A stretch of DNA of 64,000 nt from NCBI GenBank assembly GCA_028532985.1, contig JANCIK010000004.1:1798001-1862000 (forward strand), written 5' to 3'. The translations under genes were made by a program, and so were the position numbers. Shown one piece after another: positions 1-9,433 of this stretch (its first letter is position 1; every line of letters begins with the position of its first letter). The stretch comes from Stropharia rugosoannulata (lineage: Eukaryota; Basidiomycota; Agaricomycetes; Agaricales; Strophariaceae). The notes under the pieces were generated by a model, which was given only the letters and a program-made list of their open reading frames with translations, searched no databases and had not been told where the DNA came from.

Positions 1-616
1 AAAATCAGAAGAGTATGAATGTGAAGAAGAAAACCAAAAGTGATGACCAGAAATTGCGGGAGGGCGAAGAAAGATTACCATAAAAGTCGTGAGAAAAAAC
101 CACTGAAATGTATTATTGATTCTCTGAATATCAGCACCGCACCCTTCTGCAATTATCTCTCTCAAGGGTAGGGTGACTGCGAATTAGAGGGGGTTTTCGG
201 ATGAGAGTTGGGACTTTGAAACAAACATGAACGCACACTAAACGGTTGCTAAACGGGGAAGGAAATGGTGTTAACGTGTGACCAACGTGTGACGAGGAAG
301 TGATTACGCTGCATCAAGAAAGGAAGAGGAGAAATGTAGAAATGGTGGTGTTATTAGTAGCGTGAAGGATAGGAGGTGGATTTGAAATGAGTAGAGGAAT
401 GGACTTGAAACAAAAGGGCTCAAAGGTGAAGAGAAACGGGACATAGATATATAGAACAGAACGAAATAGGAAAAGGGATGTACGGAAAAAGAAATCAGGC
501 AGCCAATCAGAATCGTCTGCTTCAGTCTTTCATTATATAGTAGAGGTAGAGATGATCAGGACACGTATGCATTACATCTACTGTACTACATATGTACATA
601 TCGCATACGTTTTGTA
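1..616. other. No gene recognised left of the retrotransposon
   Basis: I see no convincing coding exon here. The + strand is purine-rich for the first 500 bases, so the - strand is pyrimidine-rich. In basidiomycetes that is typical of a promoter or 5' leader, so this could be the upstream region of a gene that reads leftwards out of the window. That is an inference only. Confidence 0.4.
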
Positions 617-621
617 CATTA
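617..621. repeat. Target site duplication, left copy (CATTA)
   Basis: Identical to the five bases at 6542-6546 on the other side of the element. Five bases is the usual duplication length made by copia-type integrases. Confidence 0.95.
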
Positions 622-1020
622 TGTTAATTTTCAGTCCCCTAGACCGTCTATGAGTAAGTCCCAATCGTTGTATAACTGATTTAATTAACTACCTAGACCG
701 TCTATGAGTAAGTCTAGGTGAGGTCAGGTAAGTAAAGTGAATGTAAACTAAAGGGGGGGGAGAAGAAGACGTACCCCAATCGTTGTATAACTGATTGGGG
801 TACTCAGAGGTGGATGTATCCTACTTATACCTAGCTGTCCGTAGTTACTGTAATTAGCGCTATGTACTTCTATCTACTTATATGGTAATTGGCTATACCT
901 AGTCTCTAGGTGATAGCGTTAGTCTGTGAATGTTCGTACTTGTGTACGACCCTGTATATTCTAAAATTAGCATCGCCCCTGATGATGTCTTCGACCGCTC
1001 AGCACGGTGCACGCTCAACA
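622..1020 (-). repeat. LTR (3' LTR in element orientation)
   Basis: This 399-bp repeat is matched base for base, as far as I can read, by 6143-6541. On the element strand it starts TGTTGAGCG and ends TTAACA. Inside it, a 23-nt unit occurs twice (638-660 and 692-714), a 22-nt unit occurs twice (660-681 and 775-796), and there is a strong hairpin at 771-803. Confidence 0.96.
771..803. repeat. Perfect 11-bp inverted repeat (hairpin) inside the LTR
   Basis: GTACCCCAATC (771-781) is the exact reverse complement of GATTGGGGTAC (793-803), with an 11-base spacer that can itself pair GTT with AAC. The same structure recurs in the other LTR at 6292-6324. It could act as a transcript end or packaging signal, but the sequence does not show which. 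Confidence 0.85.
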
Positions 1021-1032
1021 CTCCTCCTCACC
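1021..1032 (-). other. Polypurine tract of the retrotransposon
   Basis: On the element strand the bases directly before the 3' LTR read GGTGAGGAGGAG, all purine but one. This is where a plus-strand-priming polypurine tract must lie, directly against the LTR. Confidence 0.8.
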
Positions 1033-1089
1033 GTGCAAGCTCCTCCTGAGCCTGTAACTCCTCCTTGGGTGGTATCTTCGACGTCTTCT

Positions 1090-4000
1090 TCAAGCTAGGC
1101 CGAGTAGGGCGCGTAGGCGGGTGAATAGGGTCTTGTCGAGGGCTTTTGTGAAGATGTCGGCTATGTTATCTTTTGTATTTATGTATTTCAGTTTTATGTC
1201 TCCCGCCTGGACGCGTTCGCGCAAGAAGTGGTACTTGAGGTCGACGTGCTTAACGCGTTGGTGAAGGGTTGGGTCCTCGGAGAGATTTATGGCTGCGTTG
1301 TTGTCGCAGAGTATGGTGGTTGGATCTGCTTGTTTGTGTCCGATGGCCGTTAGTAGCATGCGTAGCCATATTGCCTCTTTGCAGGCTTCGTACCCCGCGG
1401 TGTATTCTGCTTCGCAAGATGAGGACGCGACCGTCTTCTGTTTCTTGCAACTCCATGAAATGATGCCGGACCCGAGGGAGAAGGCGTAGCCACCCACGCT
1501 CCTCCTGGTGTCCAAGCAATTGGCCCAATCGGAGTCAGTGAAGCCGACGAGAGAGATGGGATTGTTGCCGCCGAGTACTAGCTTAAGATCACGGGTACCT
1601 TTGAGATAACGAACGACTTTTATGGCGGCGTTCCAATGAGCATATGAATAGCAGTCGAGGAACTGACATAATTGCTGGACAGCATAGTTAATGTCGCCTC
1701 GGTGGCCGGCGACGAGGTAAAGCAGGGTTCCGACGAGGGATCGATAGGGTAATTTCCCGAGTGCTGTACGGTCCTGGGGAGTGAATTTGGATGGGTCAGG
1801 GCGTCTGAGTTTGAGACCGGGGTCCATCGGGATCGGGGAGGGATGTGCATCAGCTTGGCCGAATTGAGTAATGATGCGGTCGATGAGGGCTGTTTGTGAG
1901 AGGGAAACAGTACGAGATTCGCGGTCTCGAGAGACAGTGATGCCGACGATCTGCTTGACGTCACCGAGGTCGGAGATCTGCCAGATTTCTTTCATCTGTT
2001 CTTTGAACGCGTTATTGAGGCTGACGGAGCTGGCAGTGGAAAGAAAATCATCGACGTGGACCGCACAGATAATCGTACCTTTGTCATCTGTGCGATAGTA
2101 AATGCAAGACTCGCATGAGAGGCGAGTAAAGCCCCATGATATCATGGCGTCATTCATCGTTTTATTCCAAATCCGTCCTGCCTGTTTCATACCGTACAGT
2201 CCTCGATTTAATCGCCAGACCCAGTCTTCTTTTCCTGGCTCCTCGAAACCTGTCGGTTGTTCCATGTATTGAGTTTCTTCGTCTGGTAGTAAGCCGTAGA
2301 GAAATGCGGTTTTAATGTCTATCTGTTGGATATCCCAATTTAGTACGGCCGCTATATGAAGTAATACTCGCCAGGATTCCATACGGGCCGTCGGTGATGT
2401 AGTGCTGGTGTAGTCGCGCCCGTATATTTGTTCATATCCCTTGAATACGAAGCGTACTTTGCGCCGCGCGAGGTTACCGTCTGAGTCAATTTTGTTCTTT
2501 AAAACAGGTTTCCCCTTGTGGACGCGGTGATTTGATGGGACGTCTGATCGGGGTACAAGTGTGTATACGCCGAGATCACGGAGTGAATTACACTCGTCCT
2601 GGAAGGCTGCCTTCCATTCCGCTGCTTCGGCTGCTGGACGTTTCTGGGATTCTTTCCAATCGCGCGGTTCGGAGTCTGGGGTGAAGAAACATGGATCAAT
2701 ATTGGAGGTAGCCGCGACTGCCGCGAGAATTCTATCCATGTGTTCAAAGTTGCTGGCGTCCGAGCCGTCGTGGGCTAGGCGTTTGAAGAGGTTGGCAACC
2801 TCTTCGCGTGTATCTTCTACAATCTGGCTGGTTTCTGGGAGCTCGAGGTTGGCGCGTGCCTCTGCGTCCAGTTGCGCAGGGTTGTTGTTTAATTCTTCGT
2901 GCTGAATGTCTTTGAGGCGCTTGCGCGTGAGTTTGCGAGCCGCGCTTTCAGCTACTTCGCGTCTCGCACGGTCTAGTCCAGATTCGCGTAGGTTGGGGGC
3001 CGGAGCATTAGCTATGCGTTCGGATCTGCGGGCAGCGGAAGGGTCGGCTGGTTGTTTCGTTGCGCGTGGTTTGCGGGGCTGGGGTTCGTCGCTTGACGGA
3101 TCGGGCTCCGTCTCCGCGGGCAGATCATTGTGCACGTGATCCGTCGTCGGAGTGGGTGCGACGGAGGGTGTAACAGCGACGGGCTGCGAGGATAGAGGTT
3201 CTGAGGCGACAATAGGGCGCCGGTAGTCAGCAGGAAGGTGGTCTTCGTCGTCCCAGTCAAATGGAAGGGGGTCAGACGTGGCACCGGAGGCAATGTCGTT
3301 GAGAGTGAGTTCGGATGGTTGGTTTGGGTGAGTTTCAGCCGGGGAAGTGGCAAGCGGTTGAAGCTCTTCGTGATGTTCTACGAAGCGAACATGATAAGAA
3401 GAGTATATCTGTCTAGACTCACGGTTGTAGCATCGATATGTCTTTGAATTGGTGTCGTATCCCACGAGGATGCATTCAATTGAACGTGCATATAGTTTTG
3501 GGTTATATTTGTTGAGTATCAGCACGAAACATCGACTGCCGATTTCTCGCATGTATGAGTAATCTGGTTGTCGCTTGTGCCATGCCTCGTAGGGGGACAA
3601 TTTATCTGGGAGTGAATTAACAGCTGTGCGGTTATGTAAATACGTAGCTGTTAGGTAGAATTCCATCCACAAGTCTAGTGGAGCTTTGCAGTGGATCCGC
3701 ATTGATCTCGCCTTTCCGAGTAGGGTGCGATGCACGCGTTCAATGCGGCCATTCTGTGCAGAAGTATACGGGGCGGTGAGTATGTGTGATAAGCCGTTTT
3801 CCTTAAGCCATATATCCAGTTCTCCTGATCGAAGTTCTCCGTTATCGGTGTAGAATGTCCCAACTTTCTCTCCGCTTAGATTCTCCTGTTGTAAAGTCCA
3901 TGCTTTTAATAGCGGGAATGCGTCGCTTTTGAGTTTAACTGGGATGCTCCACACGTAAGATGAATAATCGTCTATTAAATTTAATGTATATTGGTAGCCC

Positions 4001-5994
4001 CCGCGAGCATCCACTACATGAGGTCCTTGCAGATCTGCAAACACTTTCTCAAGCCGCCTTGTCGCCCTGTGCCCCTCCCCTTCCTGTCGCTTTTTCGGTA
4101 CAGGTGTCTTCGTCTGTTTTCCGAGAATGCAGGCATCACATTTAGGGGAGGGTGCATTTGCGATGGAGGGCGACATACCTTTGATAGTGCGTTTCCGTGC
4201 CATGGCTTTGATAACCTCGTAATTGGCATGGCCCATTCGAAGATGCCAGGTATGGAGTTCGTGGATATGTTCGGTGGCGTTGAGCGCCTTGTCGTCAATT
4301 GGTGGTACCGTGCCCGTGGTATCTATGGCGTATAGGCGTGATGGGAGTAGCAGGCCGTATCCCATTGATTGCCCGGTCCGTCGTTCCGTGAACCAACATC
4401 CGGAGTTGTTGAAGAGGGAATCGATGCCGGAGTCCAGGGCGAGGGATCCGATGCTGAGTAGTCTGACGGTAGCCTGTGGGACGTATAGGACGTCCTTCAA
4501 GACCAGGTAGACGTCATCTTTGATCTTCAATTTCACGTCGCCTATGCCGGACGCGTCGATCGCTGATCCGTTGACGCCTCGGATCCGACGGTTGGTAACT
4601 GGCCTGAGGGAGTAGAAGTCGTTCTTTTCGGGGGATAGGTGGGAAGAGGCGGCAGTGTCGGCGTAGTATGGGTAATCTCTCATAGAAAGGGATATCGTCG
4701 AATTCGGATTGTTGTGTGCTTTGGTGACCAAGGCGTTGTCCGTGTCTTGTATCTCGGTGTCCCAATTGATTGACATGTAGGTGTCTCGTTCCTGAGGGGC
4801 AATAAATGCCGTGTCGAGGCCTTCAAGCTCGTCTGTTGTTGTGATGAAGTGGAGCTCTTCGGAGTCTTCAGGTTCGTTGTCTACTTGTATGGATGGCAGA
4901 CCGGCAAAGGCTGCCATGTCCGTGATGGGCGACGATTGGGCAGGGTCGTCTATATATACGACGTAGGCCTTTCCTTTTGCGTCCGTGCCGTGTAGGGCGA
5001 TCTTCCCGGTGGGATTGCTGCCCTTAGCGGTTGTCGACCCTGTAGAATTGCCAATAGAAGATTTAGCTTTACCTGCATCAGCTAAGCGTTGTTCGCGTGC
5101 TTGTTCTAAGGTTTTCCCGGCCATGCCGCCTCCAGGTTTGATGCAATATTTCTTGAAGTGGTGTGGCTTGTGGCAGTTGTCACATGTAGGTTCCTTGGGT
5201 GGTCGACTGCGAGTGGACGAGGTGGCGGAAAGGGCTATGGATGTGGATGAGGGAAGATTGTCGCCCACCAGAAAATCTCGTTCGCGTTCTATGTAGCCGA
5301 ATATGTGTTCGGGAGTAATGGGTTTGTCCGCGCTCGCCTGTTGGATGTCACGTTGTAAATTAGACCGTAAGTGTTCTAGTCCCGTTCCTAGATTCATCAT
5401 AATGATGATGCAAGTGAATGCATTTTTGGTGAGGCCTCCTTCCATGTCGAATGCGCGGGCGATGTCTTCGGCTTGTGCGCGTGCCATGTCGAGCATGTCC
5501 AGGCTTCGGTTAATCTTCTTCCCAATTACGCCGTGGATGAGTTGCGCTTGACGTACTGGTCCTTCATTCCTGTGATGGGTTTTTAGTTTGACCCAGCATT
5601 CACGCGCTGTTGCGCAGTCCTTGATACTGTCGCGTTCGGTTTTGATGCATCCCGCGCGTAGGTATGCGCGGACCTGGAGGTCATTTTCCGTCCAATTTTC
5701 GAAGGCATTAGGCTCAGCGAGTTGGTTAGGTGGTGCCGACCCTTCTCGGATGTGGCGGCCAAGTCTGCACATGTCGAGGACGTCCTCGACTGCCGCGCTC
5801 CATGCCGTCCAGTTGCTTTTGTCACGGTCGAGTTGCTCTCCTGACCACGGGTGAATTCGTTTTGGAGTGATAGACGGATGGAGGGCATCGTTGGGATTGA
5901 CGGTGGTGAGTGGAATGTGGGAGGTTGTTGCTGACTCGGCCATTTCGGATTTGGGGTCCGGTATGTTTGGGTTCTCGTCAGAGGAGGTGGTCAT
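1090..5994 (-). CDS. Copia gag-pol polyprotein, 1634 aa, intact
   Basis: A single uninterrupted frame encodes all the proteins needed for retrotransposition. Visible in order are a gag-like region (about 40-240), a CCHC zinc knuckle (271-284, CX2CX4HX4C), and a protease motif DTAAS near 446. The integrase follows, with zinc-binding H584/H589/C619/C622 and core residues D654, D717 and E752. A proline/serine linker runs from 880 to 1000. Reverse transcriptase covers about 1150-1390, with D1226 and HVDD at 1313-1316. RNase H at roughly 1470-1610 has TDSDW, SSSCEAEY and CDN motifs. Gag and pol are fused without a frameshift or stop, as in many copia elements. No internal stop is seen, so the element could be active. 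The first ATG of the frame is near the 5' LTR and gives a plausible start. Confidence 0.96.
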   Translation of the reverse strand: MTTSSDENPNIPDPKSEMAESATTSHIPLTTVNPNDALHPSITPKRIHPWSGEQLDRDKSNWTAWSAAVEDVLDMCRLGRHIREGSAPPNQLAEPNAFENWTENDLQVRAYLRAGCIKTERDSIKDCATARECWVKLKTHHRNEGPVRQAQLIHGVIGKKINRSLDMLDMARAQAEDIARAFDMEGGLTKNAFTCIIIMMNLGTGLEHLRSNLQRDIQQASADKPITPEHIFGYIERERDFLVGDNLPSSTSIALSATSSTRSRPPKEPTCDNCHKPHHFKKYCIKPGGGMAGKTLEQAREQRLADAGKAKSSIGNSTGSTTAKGSNPTGKIALHGTDAKGKAYVVYIDDPAQSSPITDMAAFAGLPSIQVDNEPEDSEELHFITTTDELEGLDTAFIAPQERDTYMSINWDTEIQDTDNALVTKAHNNPNSTISLSMRDYPYYADTAASSHLSPEKNDFYSLRPVTNRRIRGVNGSAIDASGIGDVKLKIKDDVYLVLKDVLYVPQATVRLLSIGSLALDSGIDSLFNNSGCWFTERRTGQSMGYGLLLPSRLYAIDTTGTVPPIDDKALNATEHIHELHTWHLRMGHANYEVIKAMARKRTIKGMSPSIANAPSPKCDACILGKQTKTPVPKKRQEGEGHRATRRLEKVFADLQGPHVVDARGGYQYTLNLIDDYSSYVWSIPVKLKSDAFPLLKAWTLQQENLSGEKVGTFYTDNGELRSGELDIWLKENGLSHILTAPYTSAQNGRIERVHRTLLGKARSMRIHCKAPLDLWMEFYLTATYLHNRTAVNSLPDKLSPYEAWHKRQPDYSYMREIGSRCFVLILNKYNPKLYARSIECILVGYDTNSKTYRCYNRESRQIYSSYHVRFVEHHEELQPLATSPAETHPNQPSELTLNDIASGATSDPLPFDWDDEDHLPADYRRPIVASEPLSSQPVAVTPSVAPTPTTDHVHNDLPAETEPDPSSDEPQPRKPRATKQPADPSAARRSERIANAPAPNLRESGLDRARREVAESAARKLTRKRLKDIQHEELNNNPAQLDAEARANLELPETSQIVEDTREEVANLFKRLAHDGSDASNFEHMDRILAAVAATSNIDPCFFTPDSEPRDWKESQKRPAAEAAEWKAAFQDECNSLRDLGVYTLVPRSDVPSNHRVHKGKPVLKNKIDSDGNLARRKVRFVFKGYEQIYGRDYTSTTSPTARMESWRVLLHIAAVLNWDIQQIDIKTAFLYGLLPDEETQYMEQPTGFEEPGKEDWVWRLNRGLYGMKQAGRIWNKTMNDAMISWGFTRLSCESCIYYRTDDKGTIICAVHVDDFLSTASSVSLNNAFKEQMKEIWQISDLGDVKQIVGITVSRDRESRTVSLSQTALIDRIITQFGQADAHPSPIPMDPGLKLRRPDPSKFTPQDRTALGKLPYRSLVGTLLYLVAGHRGDINYAVQQLCQFLDCYSYAHWNAAIKVVRYLKGTRDLKLVLGGNNPISLVGFTDSDWANCLDTRRSVGGYAFSLGSGIISWSCKKQKTVASSSCEAEYTAGYEACKEAIWLRMLLTAIGHKQADPTTILCDNNAAINLSEDPTLHQRVKHVDLKYHFLRERVQAGDIKLKYINTKDNIADIFTKALDKTLFTRLRALLGLA

Positions 5995-6128
5995 AAATTG
6001 CCTTTACTGGGATGTTGTCCTCGAGGCACGGTGAAGAAGGGGGGGACGCGCGAAGAGCGGTGAGCTGTTGGCGCGTGATGTGAGCTTATGCTCGTATAAA
6101 ATTGCGGTTTGGGGTGTGGTCCTTTAAT

Positions 6129-6142
6129 CAGGGCTCATAACC
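6129..6142 (-). other. Primer binding site for initiator tRNA-Met (half-tRNA type)
   Basis: The 14 + strand bases CAGGGCTCATAACC, abutting the 5' LTR, equal the sense sequence of the anticodon stem-loop of eukaryotic initiator tRNA-Met (anticodon CAT inside). The element RNA is therefore complementary to the middle of the tRNA, not to its 3' CCA end. Drosophila copia primes this way, using the 5' half of a cleaved initiator tRNA. Confidence 0.85.
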
Positions 6143-6541
6143 TGTTAATTTTCAGTCCCCTAGACCGTCTATGAGTAAGTCCCAATCGTTGTATAACTGA
6201 TTTAATTAACTACCTAGACCGTCTATGAGTAAGTCTAGGTGAGGTCAGGTAAGTAAAGTGAATGTAAACTAAAGGGGGGGGAGAAGAAGACGTACCCCAA
6301 TCGTTGTATAACTGATTGGGGTACTCAGAGGTGGATGTATCCTACTTATACCTAGCTGTCCGTAGTTACTGTAATTAGCGCTATGTACTTCTATCTACTT
6401 ATATGGTAATTGGCTATACCTAGTCTCTAGGTGATAGCGTTAGTCTGTGAATGTTCGTACTTGTGTACGACCCTGTATATTCTAAAATTAGCATCGCCCC
6501 TGATGATGTCTTCGACCGCTCAGCACGGTGCACGCTCAACA
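6143..6541 (-). repeat. LTR (5' LTR in element orientation)
   Basis: Same 399-bp sequence as 622-1020, starting TG and ending CA on the + strand. Being the 5' LTR, it should hold the element promoter, and transcription would run leftwards into gag-pol. Confidence 0.96.
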
Positions 6542-6546
6542 CATTA
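6542..6546. repeat. Target site duplication, right copy (CATTA)
   Basis: Pairs with 617-621; see the mobile element entry. Confidence 0.95.
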
Positions 6547-6624
6547 TGATTATGGCGGAGATATTATAGCTATGCTTGTGATCCTTGCATATACGGTCCT
6601 GCCATTAACTATGGGTAAGTGACC

Positions 6625-9130
6625 TCAATGCTTAGCAGGGGGTGCATCTACAGGCTCGGAAGTCCGTTTTCTTTTCAAATCAGGCTTCGCGGTATTTGCC
6701 TTTTTGCCAGGACCCCACCCCCTCGGGTTTTCCTGATAGCGCACCAAACGTATTGTCTCTAGAGATCCAATCGTCTCTGGGTGCCGTGTGAAGTCGGCTT
6801 CCGTGCTAGGAGAGATCAATCAGTGTGTGCACGTCGTACAAGGAGATCTGCGACTAACTGATTTTCAACCGCCAACAGTCGACGCGCTGGTGATGTATCT
6901 GATATATTTTCCATCTTCACGGGGTGCAATTTGATCCATGACCGGAAGATGTCATGCAACTGACGGTGGGATGCAGTTGTTTTTAATGAGCCGGGGCATG
7001 CATGCGAACGCGATACTTTGTGACCGGCGTTAAGAAGAGCAGACCTGAGAAGTGGGTACATCAACATTCAGAAAATTGTTAATGATGTATACGGGACACG
7101 TACGCTACATCGTCCAGGGAGGGAGTTTCACAATGGAAGAAACTGGCAATGCGACTGGGTGTAAAGTAGAAGTGCGTGTCTAATTCCTGCAAAAAAAAAC
7201 ATATCAGAAAGGGGTTATAAGGGAGCGGGTGCAAGACCCCTCACCTCCTTCGCGACGGTCAACATGCCTTTCATCCTTGAAAAAGTGCCATAGTGATCCT
7301 CATTTTTATTGACATGCTCTACAACCTTGTTGATGAAATTAACATCATGGAGGGGTCCCGACCACATTGGGCCTGCAACCTTGATAGCATGTTTTCAATA
7401 TAATGTTAGGAGAATCGACGGCCCCAAAAGCTTACATGTAAGTTGGATTGGCACTCGGGACATTTACTTGAAACGGGTGGTCCGGCGTTTGTCTTGAAAG
7501 TGTAGTTCACGTTTCCAGACTCAGAAGTCTTTGTGATCATTTTCCCAAGAGGCTGTTCATAGTGCGACTGGCACGTCGTGCAGATATAAAATGTTGAATT
7601 TTTTCTGTTTGGGCAGGGGTAAGGGTTACGAGCCTGGAAGTGCGTAAACGACTTGCATTAGTGATTTCTTCACCTCAATGGGCGAAGTTCGTATCCGCAC
7701 GAACACGCGAACGTAAAAGTCAATAGAAAGAGACAAAAGTGGCTCGATAACGCGGCCGTATCTTGAAGCTGAGGTGGAGAGAGAATGGAGAACTAGACGC
7801 AGCGCCTTCAGTGACGTAGGTATACAGTTCTACACGACAGAGCATAAAAAACTCACGCTTTCATGACAATATTCAGCTTTAACAGGAATGCCGCCATAAT
7901 TCGAGAAGCTAAAGATTAGTGAGCAAATTTTTATTATGTGATCAATAATCATCTTGCCATTTTTCCGGGTAGTTAGTAGTAGCTAGGACGGAGAGGTCTG
8001 TGCATGTAACACACAGTAAACCTACATGTACGTCAGTTATACTCGATGCCAGTCAGACCACATTCACGAACCTCCATCAGATATGCATTGTACGGCAGAG
8101 TCAATAAAAGGTGCAGCAGTCCCGTAAGGGTCCAAATCGACTACGTCAACTCGCTTCTTGTCTTCTCGATGACTGTACATAAGCGAGCTATATCGCACGT
8201 AATGTTACTAAAAATGCAAGTAGAGTGCCATGCAGCGTACCATGCGTCTCCTTCGTTGATGTCGATCCTAGCGAGTGGCATATCAGAGCTTGCTGATGAA
8301 GTGGAATGGTCGTCATAAGGCGTTGACGAAGCCAAGCCGTTTATTGCTACGTTGCGCTTCATGGCCTCAACGGCGCTAGGGGACAGATCATTCGCAATAA
8401 CGCGTCTTATATGCACAAGATCAGTGACTTGTCTGAGTGAATGTGCACGACTCACTTGATAAGTGGTATCTCCTTTGCATAGCGAATCGAACGAAGACCA
8501 GTTGCAGAAAGGGCCTCCAATAGCGTGAATTTGTGCGGCTTATACTGCGCACGAAAGCCCGACAGTTAACAGACAGGAAGTCAGACAGTTTATAGTATAT
8601 CACGTACATATGGTACTGCAGATTTTTCTGCGGGATTCAGTGTCGGTACTGTTGATGTGTTGTTGGACGCCCCTGTGCTGTCTACATTGACCTCGACTGC
8701 AGATGACTCTGCTTTTTCTTTTCTTGACTCAGCTTCAAGTAGCAGAACAGTCTGGCACACAACACGCACCATTCTCTTTCTTTTTCGCTTTTTTATTGTT
8801 CAGTTTCCTCTCCTGTGCCTTTTTCCAACGTTCTTCTTTGCTGCGGTTAAGCTCTTCACTCCAGACGGTGATACAAGCGACGCTCAAATCACGGTTGAAC
8901 TCTTGGACAGGATTCAAAAAGGCTTCATTAGCTTCTAGAAGAATATGTGAGGTGTTTTCCGTATGCAATCGCATCCCGTCGGGTATCTCTATGTTAGGTG
9001 CGTTGGTTGCCATTCTTGATATGCACCGGGGTGAGATAAGACTCGGTTTTGGTTTTCTGAAGAGAGATCGGAATAAACCCGCCAGACCCAGCGCTTCTGC
9101 TGAGCTGGTGTATGCAGTGGTTAAGAACAT
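6625..9130 (-). CDS. TRM1: tRNA (guanine26-N2)-dimethyltransferase Trm1, about 9-11 exons
   Basis: The enzyme dimethylates G26 of many tRNAs, using S-adenosylmethionine. Exons can be followed through the whole gene. The N-terminal block has [11 protein letters not shown] and [52 protein letters not shown] and the family motif [11 protein letters not shown] follow. Further on come [24 protein letters not shown], a cysteine pair set [20 protein letters not shown], and [12 protein letters not shown] with HDIFRSW. The last exon is 6625-6805, joined over a 53-nt intron at 6806-6858. Two in-frame ATGs exist: 9130 begins an Arg/Ser-rich stretch like a mitochondrial presequence, and 9013 (MATNAP) begins just before the conserved core. 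This agrees with yeast Trm1, where two starts give mitochondrial and nuclear forms. Small junctions near 8740-8770 are less certain (a 37-nt intron fits). Confidence 0.93.
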
Positions 9131-9433
9131 GATAGTATAATATAACGTCTAAGACCGACCTTCCGGTTGATTTTAGGTACTAAACGCGAGATGCTGACGA
9201 GATGCCAGAATTTCAAAGCGCTCAGCTAGGGTCACTGCCATCAAATTTCTCACGGCGTTGAACGGATTTTAGTCGTACAAAAATAGACACGCGTTTATGA
9301 TGCATGGAGTCATCTTCGGTGTATGCAAGAACTCTACTACTTCGCCGTACCTACAACATTTTTACGGCTCTCACAGTATCACAAAGTTATTTGTGTATGC
9401 TACCAGTGCATAGTCAACGTTGAAGATAACGTC
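9131..9433. other. Intergenic region between TRM1 and the SAP-domain gene
   Basis: About 300 bases without a recognisable exon. It must hold the TRM1 promoter and the 3' end of the next - strand gene. I see no distinct motif. Confidence 0.4.

Larger units (their letters stand above)
617..6546 (-). mobile_element. Complete Ty1/copia LTR retrotransposon with target site duplication
   Basis: Two 399-bp LTRs (622-1020 and 6143-6541) flank one long open reading frame on the - strand. Both LTRs begin TG and end CA. The five bases CATTA stand directly before the left LTR (617-621) and directly after the right one (6542-6546), a perfect target site duplication. Read by eye, the two LTRs show no difference, including in an eight-G run, so the insertion looks recent. 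Primer site and polypurine tract lie in the expected places for a - strand element, whose 5' LTR is the right-hand one. The order integrase before reverse transcriptase in the polyprotein makes it copia (Pseudoviridae) rather than gypsy. The insertion lies about 80 bp beyond the TRM1 stop codon. Confidence 0.97.

Noticed and set aside
1313..5994. HVDD instead of YVDD in the reverse transcriptase as a sign of inactivity
   Set aside because: Both catalytic aspartates are present, and His before VDD is, as far as I recall, common in fungal copia elements.
6806..6858. Apparent frameshift near the end of TRM1
   Set aside because: A 53-nt intron with donor GTTAGT, branch CTGAT and acceptor CTAG restores the frame exactly into [14 protein letters not shown], so no lesion is needed.
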